Assembly (NCBI RefSeq): GCF_000969835.1
Contig: NZ_KQ033913.1
Location: 1,160,501 to 1,224,500 of the forward strand
Length of the DNA stretch: 64,000 nucleotides
Source of the DNA: Parabacteroides goldsteinii DSM 19448 = WAL 12034
Lineage (GTDB): Bacteria > Bacteroidota > Bacteroidia > Bacteroidales > Tannerellaceae
Direction: 5' to 3'
The translations under genes were made by a program, and so were the position numbers. Each line of letters begins with the position of its first letter. Position 1 is the stretch's first letter. Below the pieces are notes generated by a model, which ran no database searches, was not told the origin of the DNA, and saw only the letters and a list, made by a program, of their open reading frames with translations. Below are positions 42,893-51,832 of this stretch, in pieces.

Positions 42893-42913
42893 TATTCTTT
42901 GTTTAACTGGCCG

Positions 42914-42921
42914 CAAACTTA
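42914..42921 (-). promoter_or_regulatory. Putative -7 box TAAGTTTG of the helicase gene
   Basis: Plus-strand CAAACTTA, 21 bases upstream of the ATG at 42892; it supports that start. Confidence 0.5.
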
Positions 42922-42993
42922 CATAAAAAAATGGAATTGAATGGGGGTTTTTGCTCTTTCCGATGTCATAAAGTCAAACTGAAGGATTTTTAT

Positions 42994-43650
42994 ATGAGAA
43001 ATGTGATTCTATCCATAATGCTCTCTTTATTGCTTCTGCCGGGTTGCGGCTCTATGAGGAATATGAGTAGTGAAGACCGGGTCGGTTTTGGCGCACAGGT
43101 CGGCTCTTTTATCGGGTGGCTTTTCGGTGGATTGATCGGAGAGGCGATCAATGATGAGAATGGTGCTGAAATAGGTGCGTTTATAGGAACGGCTGTGGGT
43201 GGCGTTGCCGGTGCTTCGATTGCAGCCAGTACGGAAGAGGAAACGCATATTGTAAGGAGAAGTCCAAAATATACACCGTCGTCTCACGTCCTTCTTCCGG
43301 ACTTGCAGATAGAGGATATTCTTCTGGATGAAGATAGCATCACCTATAATCAAAAGATCGATGCGGGAGAAACCTGTCGTATCTCTTTTGTAATCGTGAA
43401 TAACAGTTTTCAGGATGCATTGAATGTACTTCCGGTAGTCAAACTGGAAGAAGGAGAAAACCTGGAACTATCCGAACCTGTTCGGATTGCCCGGGTTGCC
43501 CATGATACTCCCATCACTTATGAAGTCACAGTACATGCTTCTCCCGAATTACAAACAGGCACAGTCGTTTTCAGTGTACGTCTGGAAGAGGGACGCGGCA
43601 ATGGCACGGAGGCGGAAACATTTACCGTTGAAACGTTGGGTAAAGAGTGA
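42994..43650 (+). CDS. Glycine-zipper lipoprotein with C-terminal beta-sandwich
   Basis: A 218-residue lipoprotein from ATG 42994, preceded by GAAGGA. The leader ends LLLLPGCGS. Residues about 30-80 form a Gly-rich amphipathic stretch (GSFIGWLFGGLIGEAI, IGAFIGTAVGGVAG) like glycine-zipper 2TM domains that insert in or span membranes. Residues about 100-215 look like an Ig/CARDB-type beta-sandwich (DAGETCRISFVIVNNSFQDA). Envelope location is likely, function unknown. It ends six bases before the convergent MATE gene, with no clear terminator. Confidence 0.72.
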   Translation: MRNVILSIMLSLLLLPGCGSMRNMSSEDRVGFGAQVGSFIGWLFGGLIGEAINDENGAEIGAFIGTAVGGVAGASIAASTEEETHIVRRSPKYTPSSHVLLPDLQIEDILLDEDSITYNQKIDAGETCRISFVIVNNSFQDALNVLPVVKLEEGENLELSEPVRIARVAHDTPITYEVTVHASPELQTGTVVFSVRLEEGRGNGTEAETFTVETLGKE

Positions 43651-43656
43651 AATTTA

Positions 43657-45015
43657 TCATACACCGGTCATCCTGTTCAGTATCTTCGGAAATTGTATAA
43701 AGAAAATGATCGTACAGCAGATAGCCGCCGCTGCATCGGAAATGCCTTCTGCCGCATAGACGCCTATCATTCCCATAAAATGCGGTAAGATCAAGGCTAA
43801 CGGAACAAGCAGGATTACTTTGCGGAGTAATGCGATAAAGATGGAAATCTTAGCCTGGCCCAGGGCAACGAACATATTCTGGCAGGCACGCTGCAAGCCG
43901 AAAATGGTCATACCAGCCAGGAATACAGGCATAACCTGCTTCACAGTTTGTATTAGCTCTTCATCCGAAGTGAAAGCCGAAGCGATGACGGATGGAAACA
44001 GAATCATCAGCAACATCAGGACAAAATTGAACAGGAACATGAAAGTCACTACGATCCTGAAACATTCTTTTACCCTTTCTTTATTCCCATGCCCGTAATT
44101 ATAGCTGACAATAGGTACGAACCCCAGGGCGAAGCCTGTCAACGGGACACTGACAAAAAGCATCGAACTTTGCATAACGGTCAACGCGCTCACGTAAATA
44201 TCGCCGAATGTCTTTAGCATACCGTTCAGCACAAAACCTACCAGGCTTTCCGTACTGGCCATGATAAAAGGCGATATGCCTAAAGCCAGAGTCGCCCCGA
44301 TCACTTTCCTGTCCGGTTTCATATACTGCTTTTCGAGCCGAAGGGAGGCGCGGGAAGAAGTCAGAAAAGACAACACCCAGATGGCGCTGCCGGCCTGTGA
44401 AATAATCGTGGCTAATGCCGCTCCTTTTACTCCCATGTTGAAACCAAAAATGAAAAGCGGGTCGAGCATGATATTGAGGAAGGCGCCGATCATTACCGAC
44501 CACATGGCAATACCCGGACGTCCTTGCGTATTGATGAAGGTATTCAAGCCTACCGATATTTCGACAAATAACGTACTGATCAGATAGATAGAAAGATAAT
44601 CGGTGGCGTATCCGAGTGTTTGTTCCGAGGCTCCGGTGAACAGCAGGATCGGCTTCATGAAAATATAGGCGAGGGTGGAAGTCAGCACGGTAAAGATCAG
44701 CAATAGTATAAAGCCGTTCCCCAGTATCTTTCCGGCCTGCTGCCGGTTTCCCTGTCCGAGGGCAATTGCTGCAAGCGGAGCACCTCCGCCTGCAACAATG
44801 GATGAAAATGCGGAAATCAGGATAATAATCGAACCGGCTACCCCGATGCCGGCAAGTGCCGGTGTGCCTATTCCCGGAATATGCCCGATATAAATACGGT
44901 CTACAATATTGTAGAGCAGGTTTACCATTTGGGCAACTATCGCAGGCAGTGCCATCCGGAAGATAAGAGGTAGCATACGGTCTGTTCCCAGCCGTTCTTC
45001 GTATATCTGATTCAT
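43657..45015 (-). CDS. MATE family efflux transporter
   Basis: A 452-residue inner-membrane protein with twelve predicted helices in two similar halves. Typical segments are FRMALPAIVAQMVNLLYNIVDRIYIGH at the start, VGLNTFINTQGRPGIAMW near helix 5-6, PLTGFALGFVPIVSYNYGHGN, and FGLQRACQNMFVALGQAK. MATE proteins export drugs or metabolites in exchange for Na+ or H+. No adjacent regulator. A -7 box lies at 45044. Confidence 0.94.
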   Translation of the reverse strand: MNQIYEERLGTDRMLPLIFRMALPAIVAQMVNLLYNIVDRIYIGHIPGIGTPALAGIGVAGSIIILISAFSSIVAGGGAPLAAIALGQGNRQQAGKILGNGFILLLIFTVLTSTLAYIFMKPILLFTGASEQTLGYATDYLSIYLISTLFVEISVGLNTFINTQGRPGIAMWSVMIGAFLNIMLDPLFIFGFNMGVKGAALATIISQAGSAIWVLSFLTSSRASLRLEKQYMKPDRKVIGATLALGISPFIMASTESLVGFVLNGMLKTFGDIYVSALTVMQSSMLFVSVPLTGFALGFVPIVSYNYGHGNKERVKECFRIVVTFMFLFNFVLMLLMILFPSVIASAFTSDEELIQTVKQVMPVFLAGMTIFGLQRACQNMFVALGQAKISIFIALLRKVILLVPLALILPHFMGMIGVYAAEGISDAAAAICCTIIFFIQFPKILNRMTGV

Positions 45016-45043
45016 TCTTTGTGTTATGATTAGAAAACGAAGC

Positions 45044-45051
45044 CAAAATTA
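45044..45051 (-). promoter_or_regulatory. Putative -7 box TAATTTTG of the MATE gene
   Basis: Plus-strand CAAAATTA, 28 bases upstream of the start at 45015. Confidence 0.45.
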
Positions 45052-45059
45052 CTTATAAT

Positions 45060-45905
45060 TCAATACGTGGCAAAATCTGATATCTTTTTCCTCAGTTTCG
45101 TGTTCGAATTATAGTGATAATAAGTCGGGGCAGAGGACGGGAAATAATAAAGGTCCTGCGTTTTGTTGTCGACCTCCACTTTGTATACCGGCAAGGGTAA
45201 TGTTTTCGATTCGGACTCAGGCCGATAATATTCATCATATTCTTTCAGCTTCGATATGCGTAACAACGGTATTTTCGGCCCGTATAATTTTTGCAGCGAA
45301 TGCACGATGTCGGGGCGTGTGACAATAAAACGTTGCGGAACGTTATTCGCAGCATAAATATATTCAGATTGCACGGCATTATTCCCCTTTTGACGTATAA
45401 TCTCTACCAGCGGTTTATTCAGATAGGAGCACAACTTTAGCATACAGATCTTCTCCCCGTCATTAGCAGATGTCCCGTAAGCATCCGGTTGCAAAAGCAG
45501 GTAAGGTTCCATACTAAAATTATCCAGTAGGAGAGGCGGATGCAGCCGGTCCTGTTCTGCTGCCGTATGAGTATCGCCCAGCCATTTCGGGATAGGCGAC
45601 ATGGAGAGCAATCCGGTTATGATAAACGAACTCATACATAGGCCGACTGCCGTATCCGTCACCTGTTTCCATTTGCCGTTTCCCCACCGGACCGGGAGTG
45701 GTTGCGGCTTGTCGGTATCCCGGCCTGTCCATTTCTGCCGGAGCTTGCCGGTGACCACGTACAAGACTCGTCCGGTGAACAGACAAAGCAGGCAGGTGAA
45801 GCAAAGAACCAATGGAATCCATAATTCCGGATATTCTATGCTGAAGAAGCCTTTAGTAGCCTTTATCACCCTGTGAGTTAGGCGGTGCGAAGATATTATT
45901 TTCAT
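45060..45905 (-). CDS. Two-helix membrane protein of unknown function
   Basis: A 281-residue protein not recognised. Membrane segments lie near residues 27-52 (LWIPLVLCFTCLLCLFTGRV) and 87-105 (GLCMSSFIITGLLSMSP). The short loop between them is basic (KLRQKWTGRD), and the rest (about 110-281) is a soluble, Tyr-rich domain containing FSMEPYLLLQPDAYG and QDLYYFPSSAPTYYHY. The topology suggests a domain on the periplasmic side. It lies divergent from the cysteine desulfidase gene and 44 bases upstream of the MATE gene, so the two may share a transcript. No function is proposed. Confidence 0.65.
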   Translation of the reverse strand: MKIISSHRLTHRVIKATKGFFSIEYPELWIPLVLCFTCLLCLFTGRVLYVVTGKLRQKWTGRDTDKPQPLPVRWGNGKWKQVTDTAVGLCMSSFIITGLLSMSPIPKWLGDTHTAAEQDRLHPPLLLDNFSMEPYLLLQPDAYGTSANDGEKICMLKLCSYLNKPLVEIIRQKGNNAVQSEYIYAANNVPQRFIVTRPDIVHSLQKLYGPKIPLLRISKLKEYDEYYRPESESKTLPLPVYKVEVDNKTQDLYYFPSSAPTYYHYNSNTKLRKKISDFATY

Positions 45906-45945
45906 TCTTAATTTAGCAAAACATATAACATAAATTAGAAATCAT

Positions 45946-45953
45946 TACCTTTG
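45946..45953 (+). promoter_or_regulatory. Putative -7 box TACCTTTG of the cysteine desulfidase gene
   Basis: Match to TAnnTTTG, 40 bases before the ATG at 45994. Confidence 0.55.
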
Positions 45954-45993
45954 CCGGAAACATGAATAATCTAACGCATAAAACATCGCTGTC

Positions 45994-47286
45994 ATGGATA
46001 ATATAACAAAATCACAAATCATATCACTGATCCATCAGGAGGTAATCCCCGCTATTGGCTGTACGGAACCGGTTGCTGTGGCTTTGGCTGCCGCGAAAGC
46101 TGCCGAGGTATTGGGCGAACGTCCGGAAAAGATAGACGTATTACTTAGTGCCAATATCCTGAAGAATGCAATGGGAGTGGGGATACCCGGAACAGGGATG
46201 GTGGGATTGCCTATCGCGATCGCTCTCGGAACACTGATCGGTAAATCTTCGTACGAACTGGAAGTGCTGCGTGACATCACGCCGGAAGCATTACAGGCCG
46301 GAAAAGCCATGATAGACGAAAAGATCATCCATATTGCCCTGAAGGAAAATGTCGACAAGTTATATATCGAAGTGATCTGCACGGCAGGCGACCAGACTTC
46401 CCGGGTTATTATTTGCCATGAACATACACATATTATATATGTAGAGAAAAACGGGGAAGTATTGACCGATCTGCGTCAGTCGGATGCAACGGACGATAAG
46501 CCATGCGGCGGAGATGAATTGAAACTCTCTTTCTCTACCGTATATGAGTTTGCGATGGAAATGCCGCTGGATGATATCCGTTTTATCCTTGAAACGGCAG
46601 ATCTGAATAAGAAAGCCGCCCAGGCTTCCATACAGGGACACTATGGGCATACCGTCAGCAAAACTGTTTCCGGCGAATACGGCAAGAAATATATGGGCGA
46701 CTCTGCCTATACCCACATGTTGGTGATGACAGCTGCCGCCTGCGATGCCCGTATGGACGGGGCGATGATCCCGGTTATGAGTAACTCCGGCAGCGGCAAC
46801 CAGGGAATTGCGGCGACGTTGCCGGTCCTTTCGTTTGCGGAAGATATTAAATGTACGGAAGAGCAGTTGATACGTGCCCTGATGCTCAGCCATCTGATGG
46901 TTATTTATATCAAGCAGAGCCTGGGACGTCTCTCTGCATTATGCGGATGCGTTGTGGCTGCCACGGGTTCCAGTTGCGGCATCACTTACCTGATGGGAGG
47001 AAGCAAGATGCAAATATCGTATGCAATCAAGAATATGATCGGAAATATTACCGGAATGATCTGCGACGGGGCAAAACCGAGTTGCGCATTGAAGGTGTCG
47101 AGCGGTGTCTCTACTGCCATGATCTCAGCCTTGATGGCCATGGAGAATAAGGTGGTGACTCCGGTAGAAGGTATTATCGACGAAGATGTGGACAAGTCGA
47201 TCTCGAACCTGACGGCGATAGGTTCCCGCGGAATGGAAGAAACAGATAAATTGGTATTAGATATTATGACAGGTAAATCCTGTTAG
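45994..47286 (+). CDS. L-cysteine desulfidase / UPF0597 (CyuA-like) iron-sulfur enzyme
   Basis: A 430-residue cytoplasmic enzyme related to the alpha subunit of iron-sulfur L-serine dehydratase. Conserved Cys residues lie in IGCTEPVAVALAAAKA (about residue 23), SSCGITYLMGG and ICDGAKPSCALKVSSG; three of them can hold a [4Fe-4S] cluster. The family includes archaeal L-cysteine desulfidase and E. coli CyuA, which split cysteine to pyruvate, sulfide and ammonia. Serine or another amino acid is possible as substrate. Single gene with own promoter and a strong terminator. Confidence 0.88.
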   Translation: MDNITKSQIISLIHQEVIPAIGCTEPVAVALAAAKAAEVLGERPEKIDVLLSANILKNAMGVGIPGTGMVGLPIAIALGTLIGKSSYELEVLRDITPEALQAGKAMIDEKIIHIALKENVDKLYIEVICTAGDQTSRVIICHEHTHIIYVEKNGEVLTDLRQSDATDDKPCGGDELKLSFSTVYEFAMEMPLDDIRFILETADLNKKAAQASIQGHYGHTVSKTVSGEYGKKYMGDSAYTHMLVMTAAACDARMDGAMIPVMSNSGSGNQGIAATLPVLSFAEDIKCTEEQLIRALMLSHLMVIYIKQSLGRLSALCGCVVAATGSSCGITYLMGGSKMQISYAIKNMIGNITGMICDGAKPSCALKVSSGVSTAMISALMAMENKVVTPVEGIIDEDVDKSISNLTAIGSRGMEETDKLVLDIMTGKSC

Positions 47287-47315
47287 AAAGATTGTTGTTT
47301 TACTTTATTTCAGAC

Positions 47316-47354
47316 CTCCCAATGGCATACAGGGTGCCGTTGGGAGTTTTTTTA
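47316..47354 (+). terminator. Terminator of the cysteine desulfidase gene
   Basis: CTCCCAATGGCA (47316-47327) pairs with TGCCGTTGGGAG, followed by TTTTTTT. The remaining part of the gap up to 47585 contains only the -7 box at 47520. Confidence 0.88.
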
Positions 47355-47519
47355 TGCATTAAAAGCGGCTTGGATAAATTTCATCAATACTTTCATTGAT
47401 AAATTCGATCAAATTCCGTAACTGTTTCGTGGTTTCAAATGTTTACATTGTAAGGGAATTAAGACACGGAGTGTTTTCACGGTGTAATTTATCACACAGT
47501 TTAAGCCGTCTGTTCATCT

Positions 47520-47527
47520 TATTTTTG
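47520..47527 (+). promoter_or_regulatory. Putative -7 box TATTTTTG of the carboxylase operon
   Basis: Match to TAnnTTTG, 58 bases before the ATG at 47586. Confidence 0.5.
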
Positions 47528-47585
47528 CAAAAGACAGATTTGCAAGTGAATTAAAGTTCATCAATCAATAAAAACCGACATCGCC

Positions 47586-49130
47586 ATGAAAGAGAAAATT
47601 GAACAATTGGCGGCTCTGAACCATCAGGCAGAGCTGGGAGGCGGCGAAGACCGTATCGCGAAACAACATGCAGCAGGCAAGTTAACAGCCCGCGAGCGAA
47701 TCGAATTACTCCTTGAGAAAGGTAGCTTTGTAGAAGTCGACAAGTTTGTAACTCATCGGTGTACAGAGTTTGGTCTCGAAAAACAACGCCCGTTAGGAGA
47801 TGGGGTTGTAACGGGATATGGTTTAATCGGTAAACGTACCGTATTTGTATTTGCCCAGGATTTTACCGTTTTCGGAGGCGCCCTTTCAGAGACGTATGCC
47901 CGGAAAATTTGTAAAATCATGGATATGGCGATGCAACTCGGTGCGCCTGTTATCGGACTGAATGATTCCGGAGGAGCACGTATCCAGGAAGGTGTCCGTT
48001 CGTTGGCGGGATATGCCGAAATCTTTTTACGCAATTCAATGGCTTCGGGGGTAATCCCGCAGATCAGTGCCATTATGGGACCGTGTGCCGGAGGAGCAGT
48101 CTATTCACCGGCGTTGACCGATTTTATTTTTATGGTGAAAGATTCCAGTTATATGTTTATTACCGGGCCGGAAGTGGTAAAGAGTGTCACCCAGGAGGAA
48201 GTCTCCATGCAGGACCTGGGAGGTTCGGAAGTACATAGCACCCGTTCAGGCGTGGCTCATTTCACCGGCGATAATGATATGGATTGTATCCTGAAGATAC
48301 GTGAACTCATGTCATTCCTCCCCAGCAATAATATGGAGGAACCGCCTTTCATTCCTACGACGGATAGTGCCAACCGCATTGACGAACAACTCAATAATCT
48401 GATCCCGACCAATCCGAATCAGCCCTATGATATGAAGGAACTGATCGAATCGGTGGCCGACGATCATAACTTCTTTGAAGTGCAGGAAGAATATGCCAAA
48501 AATATTGTGATCGGATATATCCGGTTGAATGGAAAAACGATCGGTGTGGTAGCCAACCAGCCGGCAGCTCTGGCAGGAACACTGGATATTAATGCTTCGG
48601 TAAAAGCTGCCCGTTTCGTTCGTTTCTGTGATGCGTTCAATATACCGCTGCTGACCTTTGTGGATGTTCCGGGATTCCTTCCGGGCGTCAATCAGGAATA
48701 TGAAGGCATTATCCGCCATGGGGCCAAATTGCTCTATGCTTATTGCGAAGCGACAGTGCCGAAAGTAACGGTCATTACCCGTAAAGCCTATGGCGGTGCC
48801 TATGATGTGATGAGTTCCAAACATATCCGCGGTGATATCAATTTCGCTTACCCGACTGCCGAGATTGCCGTTATGGGACCGGATGGCGCTGTAAATATCC
48901 TTTTCCGTAAAGAACTGAAAAAAGCGGAAGATGTGGAAAAGAAACGTAAGGAACTACAGGACGATTACCGTGAAAAGTTCGCCAACCCATACCGGGCAGC
49001 CGAACTGGGGTATGTAGACGAAATCATCGAACCGTCGGGAACCCGTGCCCGCCTGATCCGCAGCTTCGAGTTGCTTGCCAACAAACGGCAGTCCAACCCG
49101 CCGAAGAAACATTCCAATTTACCACTTTAA
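47586..49130 (+). CDS. mmdA: Acyl-CoA carboxyltransferase subunit (propionyl-CoA carboxylase beta / MmdA type)
   Basis: A 514-residue carboxyltransferase with two crotonase-like halves. The start [24 protein letters not shown], the first-half motif [17 protein letters not shown], the acyl-CoA pocket [14 protein letters not shown], and the second-half [22 protein letters not shown] and [15 protein letters not shown] are those of propionyl/methylmalonyl-CoA enzymes. It moves CO2 between biotin and the acyl-CoA. The next two genes supply biotin carboxylase and biotin carrier. No membrane decarboxylase subunit is present, so a soluble carboxylase or transcarboxylase is more likely here than an ion-pumping decarboxylase. 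Confidence 0.93.
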   Translation: MKEKIEQLAALNHQAELGGGEDRIAKQHAAGKLTARERIELLLEKGSFVEVDKFVTHRCTEFGLEKQRPLGDGVVTGYGLIGKRTVFVFAQDFTVFGGALSETYARKICKIMDMAMQLGAPVIGLNDSGGARIQEGVRSLAGYAEIFLRNSMASGVIPQISAIMGPCAGGAVYSPALTDFIFMVKDSSYMFITGPEVVKSVTQEEVSMQDLGGSEVHSTRSGVAHFTGDNDMDCILKIRELMSFLPSNNMEEPPFIPTTDSANRIDEQLNNLIPTNPNQPYDMKELIESVADDHNFFEVQEEYAKNIVIGYIRLNGKTIGVVANQPAALAGTLDINASVKAARFVRFCDAFNIPLLTFVDVPGFLPGVNQEYEGIIRHGAKLLYAYCEATVPKVTVITRKAYGGAYDVMSSKHIRGDINFAYPTAEIAVMGPDGAVNILFRKELKKAEDVEKKRKELQDDYREKFANPYRAAELGYVDEIIEPSGTRARLIRSFELLANKRQSNPPKKHSNLPL

Positions 49131-49143
49131 TACGCGAACGATT

Positions 49144-50655
49144 ATGATTAAGAAAGTACTAGTAGCCAACCGCGGCGAAATTGCGATGCGAATCTTTCGT
49201 ACCTGCCGCGTAATGAATATACCCACCGTTGCGATTTACACCCATGTAGACCGGGGAGCCTTGCATGTTCGGTATGCCGAAGAAGCCTATTGTATCTCTG
49301 AAGATGAATCAGATACTTCTTACCTCAAACCCGATGCGATTCTGGCGATTGCCCAAAAAACGGGTGCAGCTATCCATCCGGGTTACGGTTTCCTTTCGGA
49401 GAATGCCGATTTTGCCCGTCGCTGCGAAGAAGAAGGTATCATCTTTATCGGTCCGAGTGCCGATGTGATAGCCAAAATGGGAATCAAGACGGAAGCCCGT
49501 AAGATCATGAAAGCAGCCGGTGTGCCGGTTGTTCCCGGGACGGAAGAACCGGTTAACAATATCGACGAAGTGCGTAAGGTCGCCAAAGAGGTCGGCTACC
49601 CGATTATGCTGAAGGCGTTAGCCGGAGGAGGCGGTAAGGGAATGCGTCTGGTTCGTGACGAAGAAGGGCTGGAAGAAGCCTTCCGCCTGTCACGTTCCGA
49701 AGCCGGCAATTCGTTCGGAAACGATGCCATTTATATCGAGAAATATATTGAGAATCCGCACCATATCGAAGTACAGGTTTTAGGCGATAAGTATGGAAAT
49801 GTGATTCATTTATATGAACGCGAATGTTCCATCCAACGCCGAAATCAGAAAGTGATCGAAGAATCTCCGTCGCCTTTCGTGAAGGAAGAAACCCGCAGAA
49901 AGATGCTTACCGTGGCAGTCGAAGCCTGTAAAAAGATCGGTTATTACAGTGCCGGGACATTGGAGTTTATGATGGATAAAGATCAGAACTTCTATTTCCT
50001 GGAAATGAACACCCGCCTACAAGTGGAGCATCCGGTGACGGAAGAGGTTACGGGTGTCGACCTGGTACGTGATATGATACTGGTTGCCGCCGGAAATCCG
50101 TTGCCCTACAAACAGGAAGATGTAGAGTTTCGCGGTGCCGCCATCGAATGCCGTATTTATGCCGAAGACCCGGAAAACAATTTCATGCCTTCCCCCGGCA
50201 TCATCAAAGTGCGCGAAGCTCCCGAAGGACGTAATGTCCGCCTGGACAGTGCTGCCTATGCCGGATTTGAAGTCTCCCTGCATTACGACCCGATGATCGC
50301 CAAGCTGTGCACCTGGGGACGTAATCGCGAATCGGCCATCTCCAATATGGCCCGTGCCCTTCGTGAATACAAGATACTGGGGATTAAAACGACTATCCCG
50401 TTCCATCAGCGTGTGTTGCACAACGAAACGTTCCTGAAAGGAAATTACGATACGACCTTTATCGACACCAAGTTTGATAAGGAAGATTTGAAACGTCGTC
50501 AGAATAATGACCCGCTGGTTGCCGTTATCGCCGCAGCGATCAAACATTTTGAACAGGAGAAAGAGGCTGCCGCCCGTATGACAACAGTTCCGCTGGTCGG
50601 TGAATCCTTATGGAAATATTACGGTAAATTGCAGATGACTGCCAATAACTATTAA
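49144..50655 (+). CDS. accC: Biotin carboxylase subunit
   Basis: A 503-residue ATP-grasp enzyme that carboxylates biotin. The opening KKVLVANRGEIAMRIFRTCR, the glycine loop KALAGGGGKGMRLV, the catalytic stretch FLEMNTRLQVEHPVTEEVTG and EDPENNFMPSPG are all present. The start at ATG 49144 matches the family N-terminus; an upstream in-frame extension overlaps the previous gene and is discarded. It is about 50 residues longer at the C-terminus than typical AccC, ending EKEAAARMTTVPLVGESLWK. Middle gene of the carboxylase operon, 13 bases after mmdA. Confidence 0.94.
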   Translation: MIKKVLVANRGEIAMRIFRTCRVMNIPTVAIYTHVDRGALHVRYAEEAYCISEDESDTSYLKPDAILAIAQKTGAAIHPGYGFLSENADFARRCEEEGIIFIGPSADVIAKMGIKTEARKIMKAAGVPVVPGTEEPVNNIDEVRKVAKEVGYPIMLKALAGGGGKGMRLVRDEEGLEEAFRLSRSEAGNSFGNDAIYIEKYIENPHHIEVQVLGDKYGNVIHLYERECSIQRRNQKVIEESPSPFVKEETRRKMLTVAVEACKKIGYYSAGTLEFMMDKDQNFYFLEMNTRLQVEHPVTEEVTGVDLVRDMILVAAGNPLPYKQEDVEFRGAAIECRIYAEDPENNFMPSPGIIKVREAPEGRNVRLDSAAYAGFEVSLHYDPMIAKLCTWGRNRESAISNMARALREYKILGIKTTIPFHQRVLHNETFLKGNYDTTFIDTKFDKEDLKRRQNNDPLVAVIAAAIKHFEQEKEAAARMTTVPLVGESLWKYYGKLQMTANNY

Positions 50656-50673
50656 AAAGGGGAGGACAAGATT

Positions 50674-51198
50674 ATGCCGAAAGCATTAGCAACTTATTTT
50701 GCAACAGTAAATGATATGCCGGACACCGAATTTAAAGTGGAGATACTGGAAGACGGCCCGGTAAAGAAAGTTTCCGTAAACGGAAAGATATATGATGTCG
50801 ATTATAATGTAGGTGGCGACAGTATCCACTCCATTATCCTGAATCATAAATCGCATGGCGTACAGATCACCAATATCCGTGACGACATGTACGAAGTAAA
50901 GAACAAAGGCGACTACTTCCAGGTACAGGTGATCGACGAACTGAAGAAGATGCGCCTGTCGCGTATCCAGTCGGTAGCTGTCGGCCGCCAGGTCATCACG
51001 GCCCAGATGCCGGGAGTAATCCTGAAAGTAAATGTAAAACCCGGCGACGAAGTAAAAGCCGGAACCCCTCTCTGCGTCCTGGTTGCCATGAAGATGGAAA
51101 ACGAGATACGCAGCCCGATAGACGGGGTGGTGAAAGAGGTTTATATAACGGCTGGCGACAAGATGGCTGTCAATGATAAGATGTTGGTGGTAGAGTAA
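50674..51198 (+). CDS. Biotin carboxyl carrier protein
   Basis: A 174-residue carrier. Residues about 105-174 form the biotinyl domain with the target lysine in VAMKMENEIRSP and the return strand KEVYITAGDKMAVNDKMLVVE. The N-terminal domain (about 15-90) has a beta-rich linker that probably binds the carboxyltransferase, as in propionyl-CoA carboxylases. It starts 18 bases after the biotin carboxylase. It shuttles carboxybiotin between the two upstream enzymes. Confidence 0.93.
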   Translation: MPKALATYFATVNDMPDTEFKVEILEDGPVKKVSVNGKIYDVDYNVGGDSIHSIILNHKSHGVQITNIRDDMYEVKNKGDYFQVQVIDELKKMRLSRIQSVAVGRQVITAQMPGVILKVNVKPGDEVKAGTPLCVLVAMKMENEIRSPIDGVVKEVYITAGDKMAVNDKMLVVE

Positions 51199-51222
51199 TT
51201 AGTATATAGATTAAGTTTTCGG

Positions 51223-51256
51223 AAAGCGTTGGCAATATTTATTGTCGGCGCTTTTT
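51223..51256 (+). terminator. Terminator of the carboxylase operon
   Basis: AAAGCGTTGGCAAT pairs, with a few G-T wobbles, with ATTGTCGGCGCTTT, then TTT. Confidence 0.7.
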
Positions 51257-51279
51257 GGGTTTTAAGAAGGTTTATTAAA

Positions 51280-51514
51280 CGAGGCTCGCCTCGTGCCGCA
51301 GGCTCTCTTTTGCCGTTGGTTTCAACCAACGGTTCTAAATACAGGAGGCAAAGCCTCTTCCTCTGTGGGATTTATCCCCTTTCATTATAATAACACCCAG
51401 GAAAGGGAAAAGGGGTTAAAACCCGCAGAGGAATCCGGTAAAACCGGAAGATTTATCTATCCGTCAGTTGAAACTGACGGCAAAATAGAGCCTGCGGCAT
51501 GGGGTAAAACCCCA
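51280..51514. repeat. 235-bp mirror-symmetric hairpin cluster
   Basis: Eight near-perfect dyads in a row: CGAGGC-TC-GCCTCG (51280), CCGTTGGTT-TC-AACCAACGG (51313), GAGGC-AAA-GCCTC (51345), GGGAT-TT-ATCCC (51367), GGGTT-AA-AACCC (51413), TCCGGT-AAA-ACCGGA (51434), CCGTCAGTT-GA-AACTGACGG (51461) and TGGGGT-AAA-ACCCCA (51500). Outer arms 51294-51316 and 51477-51499 are 23-bp inverted repeats with one mismatch. Dyad centres are spaced 36, 28.5, 21.5, 46, 22.5, 29.5 and 36.5, a mirror order. It occupies most of the first half of the 634-base gap 51199-51832. Confidence 0.85.
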
Positions 51515-51615
51515 TTAAAGAAAATAGTTCAACTCTGACAATATTTGAGTCTTCTGCATTTCTTTTTTAGAACAAATGAAAGGAAGGTTATTAGCCGAGG
51601 CAAGTTCTCCTTTAG

Positions 51616-51712
51616 AAATTCCCCACCTTTTTTATTTATGTGGGGAATTTTCCCCCTAATAGTGGGGAATAATCCCCATTGCAATGGGGAAAAACACCCA
51701 CTCTTATGGGGA
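51616..51712. repeat. Four-unit 22-bp array, core TGGGGA (array F)
   Basis: TGGGGA begins at 51641, 51663, 51685 and 51707, exactly 22 apart, each preceded by a CCC stretch that can pair with it. The third unit contains the perfect dyad TCCCCATT-GC-AATGGGGA (51673-51690), and the first pairs AAATTCCCCAC (51616) with GTGGGGAATTT (51640). It lies between the hairpin cluster at 51280 and the promoter of the lipoprotein gene at 51833. Confidence 0.8.
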
Positions 51713-51796
51713 GAATATTATAGTTCAGCTATTTCTATTGGCATAGATGATTGATAATTTTAAATCAAACACACCTCTTCTAACAAGCAAATCATT

Positions 51797-51804
51797 TATC
51801 TTTG
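51797..51804 (+). promoter_or_regulatory. Putative -7 box TATCTTTG of lipoprotein gene 1
   Basis: Match to TAnnTTTG, 28 bases before the ATG at 51833. Confidence 0.6.
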
Positions 51805-51832
51805 TGCAACTTATAATAAAGAAAAGAGAGTT

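Noticed and set aside
44099..45046. 315-codon ORF in another frame of the MATE gene
   Set aside because: Very rich in Arg, Tyr and Cys with no hydrophobic pattern; the MATE frame explains the region.
45520..45822. Alternative 100-codon frame inside the unknown membrane gene
   Set aside because: The main frame has clear membrane helices and a full-length start; this one has neither start context nor domain.
47586..51198. Na+-pumping methylmalonyl-CoA decarboxylase complex
   Set aside because: No membrane beta subunit or small gamma subunit lies in the operon; a soluble carboxylase or transcarboxylase fits better, though a distant subunit cannot be excluded.
51293..51538. 81-codon ORF through the hairpin cluster
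   Set aside because: Its sequence is dictated by palindromes read in one frame; no protein features.
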